Assembly (NCBI GenBank): GCA_964519835.1
Contig: CAZFLD010000013.1
Coordinates: 12,899-76,898 of the forward strand
Direction of reading: 5' to 3'
Source of the DNA: CAZFLD01 sp964519835
GTDB lineage: Bacteria; Spirochaetota; Spirochaetia; DSM-27196; CAZFLD01
DNA: 64,000 nt
Shown here in pieces: positions 25,186-32,984 of the stretch (positions are counted from its first letter, which is position 1; every line of letters begins with the position of its first letter). Position numbers and translations under genes: made by a program. The notes below the pieces were generated by a model, which was not told where the DNA came from, did not search any database, and was given only the letters and a program-made list of their open reading frames with translations.

Positions 25186-26506
25186 CAGTTCGACGCCCTC
25201 GTACCGAGGCAAGCAGCTCATAACGGACCTGCTGAGTAGGGTGGCCAACGACACCTACGATGAGCTGTCTGAGGAAGAGGTTCCCGACGACGAGTTGCGC
25301 GAGGTTGTGCAGCTTATTAATGCCATTCACAACCAAAAACGGAGCCTTGTAAGCCGCTACCGGGACGATCTCTCCAAAAGTGAGCGACGACTTCGGGAGA
25401 TCATCGAGTCGACGCCGGTCGGCATTTGTATTACCAACAAACAGGGCGTGTTCGAGTATGTGAATCCGACCTACTGTCGTCTCTACGGATACACGGAGAA
25501 AGAGCTAATTGGAAAACACTTTACGCTTGTTGTTCCTCCGGGCGATCGACCTCGTTTGTCACATCTGCACGAAGAGTTTATGGGGCAGCGCTGGGAGCTC
25601 CGTGGCGAGTGGACCGTTGTTCGAAAGGGTGGCGAGAAGCTAGACATCATCGCGGACGCGGCCTACATCATTGATGTCGACGGGTGTCCCAAAAAGGTTA
25701 CCTTTGTGGTTGACATAACCGACCGCAAGCGGGCGGAGACACGCCTGGAAGAGATGGTGCACAAGCTCAATCGCGAGATCGAGGAGCGCAAGGCAATATC
25801 GCGGGTCAAGGAGGGGGTGGAGCGTATTGTCCGCCACGACCTCAAGAACCCGTTGAACGGCATTTTGGGCGCGGTGCAGCTCTTGCAGATGGAGAACATA
25901 AGCGAAAACGCCAAGGAGCTATTGGGAGTAATTCTCGAGTCGGCGGGAAAGCTCAACAAGATGCTGTCGAGCTCCTTCGATTTTATCCGGATGGAGAACG
26001 GCACCTATCAGCTGCGGCCGGAAGTAGTCGACGTGCCGACCATCCTCGCAAAAGTCGACGGCGAGCTGTACTCCCTCAAGAGTCTCCGAGGTGTGGCTAC
26101 CAAGTACACCGTCAACGGGAGACCGATTGCCGAGGCACGCAAAGGCGAGCCGCCACAGATTGCCGGAGAGCCGATCTACCTGGAAGACATGTTCGCAAAC
26201 CTCATTCGTAATGCCGTGGAGGCATCGTCGGAGGATGATGTGGTGGCGGTTGCTGTTTCCACGCGAGACGACTCCCTGCGATTCGACATCGCCAACCCCG
26301 CCCCGGTTCCATCCGAAATCCGGGGCACGTTTTTCGACCGCTACGTCACGGCGGGAAAAAAAGACGGCAGTGGCCTGGGCACCTACGTCGCCAAGCTTAT
26401 AGCCCGCGCCCACGGCGGATCGATCTGGTTCACCTCCGACGAGGAGGAGGGAACTCACATCTTTGTGGAGCTCCCCGCCGGCATATCCGTTTCCGGGTCG
26501 GTGTAG
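25172..26506 (+). CDS. cytosolic PAS sensor histidine kinase
   Basis: A 444-residue kinase with no membrane segment: helical N terminus (1-70), PAS domain (~72-190, with FEYVNPTYCRLYGYTEKELIG), dimerisation helix with phospho-acceptor His222 in RHDLKNPL, and an ATP-binding domain with N box NLIRNAVEA and GSGLGTY. The usual G1 box is a DIANPAPVP variant. It overlaps the MFS gene by 14 bases and has AAGGAG before its ATG. No response regulator is encoded with it; candidates are at 31.2 and 32.6 kb. Confidence 0.93.
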   Translation: MDEHNSSTPSYRGKQLITDLLSRVANDTYDELSEEEVPDDELREVVQLINAIHNQKRSLVSRYRDDLSKSERRLREIIESTPVGICITNKQGVFEYVNPTYCRLYGYTEKELIGKHFTLVVPPGDRPRLSHLHEEFMGQRWELRGEWTVVRKGGEKLDIIADAAYIIDVDGCPKKVTFVVDITDRKRAETRLEEMVHKLNREIEERKAISRVKEGVERIVRHDLKNPLNGILGAVQLLQMENISENAKELLGVILESAGKLNKMLSSSFDFIRMENGTYQLRPEVVDVPTILAKVDGELYSLKSLRGVATKYTVNGRPIAEARKGEPPQIAGEPIYLEDMFANLIRNAVEASSEDDVVAVAVSTRDDSLRFDIANPAPVPSEIRGTFFDRYVTAGKKDGSGLGTYVAKLIARAHGGSIWFTSDEEEGTHIFVELPAGISVSGSV

Positions 26507-26554
26507 GCAAAGTCGGTGTAGGCCTCGGCGGCATGCCGGTGGCCGCGACGCACC

Positions 26555-27586
26555 TTAGTCGGCCCGCGGCGGGCCGCAGGAATCGCGCACGGCAATGTGG
26601 GCTCTCAGCTCCCGGAATACGGGAGTGCCGTTGGCACTTGATGTCATCCGCTCAACAAGGGTTTCGACCGCCGCGGCACCGTGGCCTGCGGCGGGAAGAA
26701 CCATTGTTGTAAGCGGCGGGTTGAGAAACCGTGACATGTAGTCGTCGTCGTATCCAACCACGCTTAGGTCCTCCGGCACACGAAGACCGGCTTGGTGCAG
26801 AGCCTGTATGACGCCGTAGGCTACAACGTCGTTGCCCGCGAAAACCGCGGTAACGTCCGGCGCGGTCGATAGAATACCTTGCATCTGAACAAATCCGCTC
26901 TGTTCCGAGAAGTCGGCGTGTCGAACCAGACCAGGGTCATAGGACACCCCACCGTGTTTGAGAGCCGCGCGATATCCCTCGAGCCGCTTTCTTGCGGAGA
27001 AAAATACCGGGGAGGCGTGTGTAATCATCGCAATTCGTCGATGACCCAATTCAAGGAGATACTCCGTGATTTCCCGGGCGGCCGAGCTGTTGTCGACGTA
27101 CACCTGGTCGACAGGTACGTCGCCCACGTAGTCCATGGCGACGGTCGGGAAGCCTTCTTCGGCGACAGCGGCAAGAGCTCGGTCGTCGACATGGGCATTG
27201 ATAAGAATAATCCCATCCGCCTCGTCGCGCCGGGCGATATCCAGATAGTTGGTTTCCCGAAGGCTCACCGGCTGCACCACGAGGCGGGCGCGAAAACGGT
27301 TCACAGCTTGTGACATGCCTTCCAAGACCCGTGTGATAAATGCGTCGGAATACACCGCCTGGCTGTGGCACACAAAGAGGCCGATTGTCCTTGCGCGCGT
27401 TCGAGCAAGTCTCCTAGCGTTTTCGTTGGGGATGTAGCCAAGTCTGGCGGCGGCCTCGATGACTCGCTGCCGGGTTGCTTCCGCGATGCTTTTCCCCGGT
27501 GTGTTGTTGAGGACAAAAGAGACCGTGGTTCGGGAAACCCCGGCCTCTTTTGCGACGTCCTCAGCAGATACACGTTCGGGTGCCAC
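26555..27586 (-). CDS. LacI-family repressor of the sugar ABC operon
   Basis: A 343-residue regulator: N-terminal helix-turn-helix and hinge (VSAEDVAKEAGVSRTTVSFV then LGYIPNENARRLA) and a periplasmic-binding-like sensor domain (GYDDDYMSRFLNPPLTTM near the C terminus). It starts at GTG 27586, 16 bases after the last permease stop, so it is the fourth gene of the importer operon and probably controls its own transcription through the palindrome at the promoter near 31.1 kb. The inducer should be the imported sugar or a derivative. Confidence 0.93.
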   Translation of the reverse strand: MAPERVSAEDVAKEAGVSRTTVSFVLNNTPGKSIAEATRQRVIEAAARLGYIPNENARRLARTRARTIGLFVCHSQAVYSDAFITRVLEGMSQAVNRFRARLVVQPVSLRETNYLDIARRDEADGIILINAHVDDRALAAVAEEGFPTVAMDYVGDVPVDQVYVDNSSAAREITEYLLELGHRRIAMITHASPVFFSARKRLEGYRAALKHGGVSYDPGLVRHADFSEQSGFVQMQGILSTAPDVTAVFAGNDVVAYGVIQALHQAGLRVPEDLSVVGYDDDYMSRFLNPPLTTMVLPAAGHGAAAVETLVERMTSSANGTPVFRELRAHIAVRDSCGPPRAD

Positions 27587-27601
27587 GGTTTTATTCGACT
27601 C

Positions 27602-28555
27602 CTATCCCTTTACCGACCCCGCCATGAGGCCGCGGATAAAATACCGTTGGAGTGAGAAAAACACGATCAACGGGAGAGCCATGCTGACAAATGCCCCCGC
27701 AGTAAGCAGATGCCAGTCCTGGCCACGAGTACCTATCATGTTCAACAGGCGTTGTGTCATAACTTCGAAACCCTCTCCGACCCCGCTCAAAAAAACCAAC
27801 GCGACCAGTAAGTCATTCCAAACCCAGAGGAACTGGAAGATTGCGAATGATGCCAAGGCCGGCACCGAGAGCGGCAGAATAAGCCTCAAGAAGGTCGTGA
27901 AATGGCTTGCCCCGTCGATAAACGCACTCTCCATGATCGATCGCGGAATCTGACTGATGTAATTGAACAGCAAGTACGTTGCCAACGGGAGGCCGAATCC
28001 GGTGTGCGCAAGCCAAATTCCCAAAAAAGTGCCGTTGAGACCAATCCTTTGGTAGTCCCGAAGGATCGGGATGAGGCTTATCTGCAAGGGTACGACGAGA
28101 ATCGCCACGACGCCGACAAACATGACCTTTCGTCCGGGGAACTTCAGCCACGCGAACCCGTAGGCGGCAAAGGCGGCAATAAGGATCGGGATGACCACCG
28201 CCGGTATGGTAACGGTGAGGCTGTTGAGGAACGCCGAGATCATGTTGTCGCTGCGCTCGGTGCGCTCGACGCCTTGGGAGTCAACGTAGGTGAAGGGCTT
28301 ACCGGCGAGAACCTGACGATAGTTGTCCAGGGTCAGCCCGTCGAGGTTCTGTGTCACCGTCCACCAGCCGGACTGCACTGCATCGTCTCGACTGCGGAAC
28401 GAGGTAACCAGTATGCCCAGCGTTGGAACGGACCAGATGACGACAAGCAGGACAAGCACCAGGTGCACCAAGGTCTGTCCGAAGATTCGCTTTTGTTTAA
28501 GGCTGCCGGCAACGGCAACCGGTGTTTGTGTTGACGATACTGTGAGTTCCGACAT
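27602..28555 (-). CDS. sugar ABC permease, MalG/AglG type
   Basis: A 317-residue inner-membrane permease with six predicted segments and the EAA-like loop ESAFIDGASHFTTFLRLILPL that contacts the ATPase. An extracytoplasmic insertion after the first segment (KPFTYVDSQGVERTERSDN) resembles alpha-glucoside AglG-type permeases. The start ATG overlaps the stop of the partner permease by one base. No ATPase gene is in the operon. Confidence 0.93.
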   Translation of the reverse strand: MSELTVSSTQTPVAVAGSLKQKRIFGQTLVHLVLVLLVVIWSVPTLGILVTSFRSRDDAVQSGWWTVTQNLDGLTLDNYRQVLAGKPFTYVDSQGVERTERSDNMISAFLNSLTVTIPAVVIPILIAAFAAYGFAWLKFPGRKVMFVGVVAILVVPLQISLIPILRDYQRIGLNGTFLGIWLAHTGFGLPLATYLLFNYISQIPRSIMESAFIDGASHFTTFLRLILPLSVPALASFAIFQFLWVWNDLLVALVFLSGVGEGFEVMTQRLLNMIGTRGQDWHLLTAGAFVSMALPLIVFFSLQRYFIRGLMAGSVKG

Positions 28556-29664
28556 CAGAACACCTCCCGTTTGCCGAACTGGCGCAGGTTATATACAATG
28601 ACAGGAATAACCGCGACCAAAATCACCACCGCGATGGCCGATCCTCGACCGTAGTGGAGGAACTTAAACATCTGTTTGTACTGCTGGCTGGCCAGCACCT
28701 CCGTACCAAAAAGCCCGTTTGTCATCGCGAAAACGATATCGAAAATCTTTAAGCTGAGGAGCAAGATGGTCGTCGCCACGGTGACGATGGTGCTCACGAT
28801 ATGAGGGATAATAATCTGGAACACTATGCGGAATTCCCCCGCGCCGTCGATCCGAGCCGCCTCGATTAACTGGCTCGGTACCTGCTTGATTGCTGCGGAC
28901 AGAATTACCATCGCAAAGCCCGTTTGTAGCCAAACGAATATGGCGATCAGAAAAAACGTGTTCCAAGGGCGCAAGGTCAACCAGTTTACCGGGTCGCTAC
29001 CGAGTCCCGTGACAATCGCATTCAAAATACCGACTTGCGCCTGTTCAGCTCCTCGAAATGCGTACACAAACTTCCAGATAACTCCCGCACCGACGAATGA
29101 GATGGCCATGGGTAAGAAGATAAGCGACTTCGCGACGCGCTCCATTCTGGAGCGGTCGGCCAGAAGAGCAACCATAAGCCCGAAAATCACCGCCCCGCCC
29201 GTGCCGAATACAAGCCACAGCAGGTTGTTCAGGAAGGCCGTGAGCATTGTTCGGTCAGAGAAGACGTAGATGAAGTTCTCGAGGCCTACAAAGTCGCTTC
29301 CGAACTTGCCGAAGAAACTCAGGACCAGGCTCCTAATCGTAGGGACAAACAGGTACCATCCGAGAACGATCATGGCGGGGCCCACAAATAAAAACGGCGT
29401 CAAACGACCCCGCCACCGGTCCGGTAGCTTTTCAATGAGCCAATTGGCCACAAAATAGAGCGCAGCAACTCCGCCCACTCCCCATATAACCGCCACGACC
29501 GTGATAACGATCTGAGGAGCACCGCTATCACGGAGGAAGATAAAACCCAAATAGAGGACTACAAACGTGACGGCGGGAACAAAGACCGAAACCAGTACTC
29601 GCCCGACCGTCATCATCGCCGCCTGCAGCGGTCCGACGGATTGCTCGACCCGCAGATCACCCAT
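28555..29664 (-). CDS. sugar ABC permease, MalF/AglF type
   Basis: A 369-residue permease with about eight predicted segments: an extra N-terminal pair, then the MalF-like core with the EAA loop EAARIDGAGEFRIVFQIIIP. AGGAGG precedes the ATG at 29664. It pairs with the following permease as the heterodimeric channel. A hairpin with a T-tract separates it from the binding-protein gene upstream, which should lower its expression relative to the binding protein. Confidence 0.93.
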   Translation of the reverse strand: MGDLRVEQSVGPLQAAMMTVGRVLVSVFVPAVTFVVLYLGFIFLRDSGAPQIVITVVAVIWGVGGVAALYFVANWLIEKLPDRWRGRLTPFLFVGPAMIVLGWYLFVPTIRSLVLSFFGKFGSDFVGLENFIYVFSDRTMLTAFLNNLLWLVFGTGGAVIFGLMVALLADRSRMERVAKSLIFLPMAISFVGAGVIWKFVYAFRGAEQAQVGILNAIVTGLGSDPVNWLTLRPWNTFFLIAIFVWLQTGFAMVILSAAIKQVPSQLIEAARIDGAGEFRIVFQIIIPHIVSTIVTVATTILLLSLKIFDIVFAMTNGLFGTEVLASQQYKQMFKFLHYGRGSAIAVVILVAVIPVIVYNLRQFGKREVF

Positions 29665-29680
29665 ACCACACCTCCTTCAC

Positions 29681-29726
29681 AAAAAAGACCGGGGCTGACG
29701 GGCCGACCGCCCTATCAACCCCGGTC
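29681..29726 (-). terminator. hairpin/T-tract between binding-protein and permease genes (partial terminator)
   Basis: Minus strand GACCGGGG and CCCCGGTC arms enclosing a 24-base loop, then TTTTTTG. The position just after the solute-binding gene and before the permeases suits partial termination. Confidence 0.75.
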
Positions 29727-29752
29727 GAGTTGTTAACCGGCCACAGTAGGCC

Positions 29753-31024
29753 CTACTCGGGCCAACTGTCTTCGATCATGTCCAAGACTTCCTCGATAGG
29801 TACTCCGGTTACCGCGTCCGTCATGCCGGTCCAGAAGGTTCCGGCGCCAACCTCCGCAGGCATTAGGTCCGACGCATCAAAGCGAAAGACCTCTGCGTTG
29901 ACTAGGATTCGCGCCAAGTCGGCCTCGATCGATGAGCCGTAGTCGTCAAAATCCTGATCCTGGTGGGGGAAGAGCGCACCGCCTGCACGGGCCCAGCTTT
30001 CGCCGGACTCCCATGTTGTCAGGTACTCGAGAAACTGCGTGATGGCGTCGGTTTCCACAAACATGCCGAACTGGTCCCCACCGCCAAGTACCGGTGTTCC
30101 CCATCGTGGATCGATTTCCGGCAGGGCAAAAACACCAACCACTTCCTCGACGTTGTCCTGAACCGAATCCTGCATAAAGCCGATGATAAAGTTCCCTTGA
30201 CGGTGGAGCATTGCCTGTGGCGGATCGGTGAACAACGGTTGTACCGCGTCGCCAAAGTTGGTTGTGGCAATCGACTGAGGCCCGCCCAGGATGTAGTCTT
30301 GGTTGCCCCAGATTCCCAGCATGTAGTCGGCCGCTTCGCGCACAGCGGGATCGTTGAACGGAATTTCGTGGTTGACCCACTGGTCATAGACCTCGGGGCC
30401 GGCCGTTCGAAGCATAACGTCTTCCATCCAGTCGGTAGCCGCCCAGCCGGTCGCGGCGCCACTCTCAATGCCAACCGACCACGGGGTTCGGCCGTCGGCG
30501 ACCATTTGATCCATAAGATCGACCATTTCGTCCCAGGTTTCAGGAACTTCGTAGCCTGCGGCCTCAAACTCCGGTTTGTTGTACCAAACAAAGCTTTTGG
30601 CGTTTACGCGGTGAAAAACTCCAAAGACCTGGCCCTCGTAGGAACCGAGTTCCTTCCACGCCGGCGTGTAGTTCCGGTCGATGCGCCGTACAACACTTTG
30701 TGGAAGCGGAAGCAAGGCTCCCCGTTCGGCGAAGTTTTTCATGAGGCCGGGTTGCGGCATTGCGGTTACGTCGGGCGGGTTTCCCGCTTCCACTTGCACG
30801 ATGATTTGCGTCTCGTACTCGCTGGAGGGTTGATAGATCACATCGATTCCCGTCCGCTCTTCGAAGGGCACCAACGCCTCCTCAAAGCGGAGCGCTTCCT
30901 GGTCGCGGAACGCCCCAAAGACGTTGACTACGTCTTCCTCCGGTTCCGGCTCCGCACCGCCTCCCGCGAAGGCAATTGCCGGTAGCACGGCGATTGCCAA
31001 GAGCAATAACAACACCTTTTTCAT
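29753..31024 (-). CDS. sugar ABC transporter solute-binding protein, alpha-glucoside type
   Basis: A 423-residue periplasmic binding protein. The signal peptide (MKKVLLLLLAIAVLPAIAFA) ends without a lipobox cysteine. PPDVTAMPQPGLMKNFAERG near residue 85, FVWYNKPEFEAAGYEVPETWDEM near 150 and the C-terminal ATTNFGDAVQPLF region match AglE-like binding proteins. AGGAGGT precedes the ATG. It opens an operon continuing with two permeases and a LacI regulator. A maltose, trehalose or sucrose-like ligand would be the family expectation. Confidence 0.92.
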   Translation of the reverse strand: MKKVLLLLLAIAVLPAIAFAGGGAEPEPEEDVVNVFGAFRDQEALRFEEALVPFEERTGIDVIYQPSSEYETQIIVQVEAGNPPDVTAMPQPGLMKNFAERGALLPLPQSVVRRIDRNYTPAWKELGSYEGQVFGVFHRVNAKSFVWYNKPEFEAAGYEVPETWDEMVDLMDQMVADGRTPWSVGIESGAATGWAATDWMEDVMLRTAGPEVYDQWVNHEIPFNDPAVREAADYMLGIWGNQDYILGGPQSIATTNFGDAVQPLFTDPPQAMLHRQGNFIIGFMQDSVQDNVEEVVGVFALPEIDPRWGTPVLGGGDQFGMFVETDAITQFLEYLTTWESGESWARAGGALFPHQDQDFDDYGSSIEADLARILVNAEVFRFDASDLMPAEVGAGTFWTGMTDAVTGVPIEEVLDMIEDSWPE

Positions 31025-31092
31025 TTCGACCTCCTGTTTTGGTCGTGGACTCTACCCGCCACACCGGCGGGCCGGCGAGCCTGAGCGTGCCA

Positions 31093-31142
31093 GTAACTCG
31101 CGTTAGTAACGCGATTATAGCAGCGGTTTTCCTTGGACGCAA
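31093..31142 (-). promoter_or_regulatory. sigma-70 promoter with overlapping palindromic operator for the sugar ABC operon
   Basis: Minus strand TTGCGT (31142-31137), 17-base spacer, perfect TATAAT (31119-31114). Directly downstream is the perfect 15-base palindrome CGCGTTAGTAACGCG (31099-31113), overlapped by a central-CG element TAACTCGCGTTA (31094-31105), the usual symmetry for LacI-family sites. It covers the predicted start point, an ideal repressor position. Confidence 0.75.
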
Positions 31143-31218
31143 GGAAAAGTTTCTCGACTGATTCAAAGATTCCCTGGGTCGTACCCACGGACGGGTCGTT
31201 CTGGTAATCTGTGAAGAT

Positions 31219-32577
31219 ATGACCAATAGCAAACAATCAGGCGTCCTCGATATCCTTGTTGTTGATGACGAGGTCGACCTCGCCGAGGACCTGTCACGCT
31301 TCTTCCAGGAGCTTGGTCACAAGGCCGAGGCCGCCGGGAGTGGCGAAGAGGCTTGGGACAAACTTCTTACGCGAGAGTTTCAGCTTGTTGTAACCGACGT
31401 CACTCTACCGGGTATGTCCGGGGTCGATCTGGTCAACCGGGCGTATAAAAAGCGTGTGCCCGTCCAGTTTGTGCTGATCTCAGGCCAAGAGCAGGTCATC
31501 GAGTCGATAAATGCGATGGAGCTTGGTGTGCTGGACTTTTTGTCTAAACCGGTGGAGCTCGAGGATCTCGAGGCGCTTGTGAAAAAGGCGCGTGACGAAT
31601 CCGGCGATTACTCGTTTTACACCCACGCCACAGGTACTGTCCGGATTTTCTCGCAGAAGATGCGGAACGTGTACCGCAAGCTTCGAAAGCTCCAGGACTA
31701 CCCCACGATACCCGTACTGATCCAGGGGGAAACGGGCACCGGCAAGGAAGTCATCGCCAAATACCTTCACTTTGAGAATCCCCAGATTGAAGGCGAGTTT
31801 ATCGCGCTCAACTGCTCCTCCCTTGGGCGGGAGCTTTTTGACGCGGAGCTGTTTGGCTACGAAAAGGGTGCGTTTACCGGTGCCGACAGTAAGGGAAAGC
31901 CGGGCAAGCTCAAGCTGGCGGAAAAAGGTACCCTATTCTTGGACGAAATCACGGAGTTGACTCCGGATCTGCAGGCCAAGCTATTGCGTGTGCTCCAAGA
32001 GCGGGAGTACTACCGCGTCGGCGGCACCCGGCGCCAGGTGGTCGACACCAGGATTGTCTGCGCCACAAACAAAAACATCGAGCAGCTGGTCAAACAGGGC
32101 GCTTTTCGCGAGGATCTCTTTTTTCGGCTTACGACCTGCAAAGTCGATATTCCGCCTCTACGATTGAGGAAAGAAGAGATACTGCCCCTGTTCTGGTCCT
32201 TTGTGCGAGAGATCGGCGACGAGCTCAAAAAACATGTCGAGGACGTGGAACCGCCGGTTATCGACCGACTTATGGATTATGCCTGGCCGGGAAACGTACG
32301 GGAAATGAAAAACCTTATTACCTCCCTTCTGCTGTTCGCAGACGGTCCGGTTGTTACGGAAGCTATGGTGGAGCCGCTTCTCTTGCACAATCACCGGCCG
32401 GAGCAGGTCCTCTACGGTTTGGAGCTGCCGGAGGGAGGACTCGACTTGAATCACCTTTTGGTCCGGATAGCGGCCAAGGCCATGGAACGTCACGGTGGGG
32501 ATTCCCGGGCCGCAGCCGCGTACCTGGACATCACCGAAGGGGATCTGTCGCGACTCTTGGCAATCACGGTGGAATAG
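31219..32577 (+). CDS. NtrC-family sigma-54-dependent response regulator
   Basis: A 452-residue protein: receiver domain (LVVDDE near 13, phospho-acceptor Asp60 in VVTDVTLPG, Lys in SKPVE), AAA+ domain with Walker A GETGTGKE (~165-175) and intact sigma-54 contact loop GAFTGAD, and a short Fis-like helix-turn-helix (SRAAAAYLDITEGDLSRLL). It should activate sigma-54 promoters on phosphorylation. A second receiver and a large kinase follow closely, so the three probably form one phosphorelay. ATG 31219 has no strong ribosome site; an extended -10 (TGG-TAATCT, 31202-31210) lies eight bases before it. Confidence 0.93.
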   Translation: MTNSKQSGVLDILVVDDEVDLAEDLSRFFQELGHKAEAAGSGEEAWDKLLTREFQLVVTDVTLPGMSGVDLVNRAYKKRVPVQFVLISGQEQVIESINAMELGVLDFLSKPVELEDLEALVKKARDESGDYSFYTHATGTVRIFSQKMRNVYRKLRKLQDYPTIPVLIQGETGTGKEVIAKYLHFENPQIEGEFIALNCSSLGRELFDAELFGYEKGAFTGADSKGKPGKLKLAEKGTLFLDEITELTPDLQAKLLRVLQEREYYRVGGTRRQVVDTRIVCATNKNIEQLVKQGAFREDLFFRLTTCKVDIPPLRLRKEEILPLFWSFVREIGDELKKHVEDVEPPVIDRLMDYAWPGNVREMKNLITSLLLFADGPVVTEAMVEPLLLHNHRPEQVLYGLELPEGGLDLNHLLVRIAAKAMERHGGDSRAAAAYLDITEGDLSRLLAITVE

Positions 32578-32602
32578 GCATGAGTTTTGCAAGTTTGCCG
32601 GT

Positions 32603-32959
32603 ATGCGGCTCCTGATAGTAGATGACGAACGGGTCTGTCTTGAAGATCTGCGAGCAGCACTCAAACCGGCCGGGTACGCAATCGATACGGCCACAAACAT
32701 GTCCGACGCACTGGAACTGTACCGAGCCGACCCGCACGATTGTGTCATCACCGACTTTCGGATGCCCGAAGGTGACGGCGTCGAGCTCCTCGAACAACTC
32801 CCACACAACGCCAACGTGGTTATTATCAGCGGATACGGCAGCGAAGAGATTCGCGGCCGACCCGGAGCCGAGCGGGCCGTCGCCTTCTTGGCAAAACCCG
32901 TGAACTTTCGAGATCTTTTGAACATCCTTGATTCTCTCGAAGAGTCGGAACGGAAATAG
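32603..32959 (+). CDS. single-domain response regulator receiver
   Basis: A 118-residue receiver with no output domain: LLIVDDERVCLEDL acidic pair, acceptor Asp in CVITDFRMPEGDG and Lys in LAKPVN. It resembles Spo0F/DivK-like phosphate shuttles. ATG 32603 begins 26 bases after the NtrC-type gene; the frame is open upstream, but that part overlaps the regulator. It lies between the NtrC-type regulator and a hybrid-type kinase, likely carrying phosphate between them. Confidence 0.87.
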   Translation: MRLLIVDDERVCLEDLRAALKPAGYAIDTATNMSDALELYRADPHDCVITDFRMPEGDGVELLEQLPHNANVVIISGYGSEEIRGRPGAERAVAFLAKPVNFRDLLNILDSLEESERK

Positions 32960-32984
32960 GCATCCGCCGCGGAGAGCTGTATTT

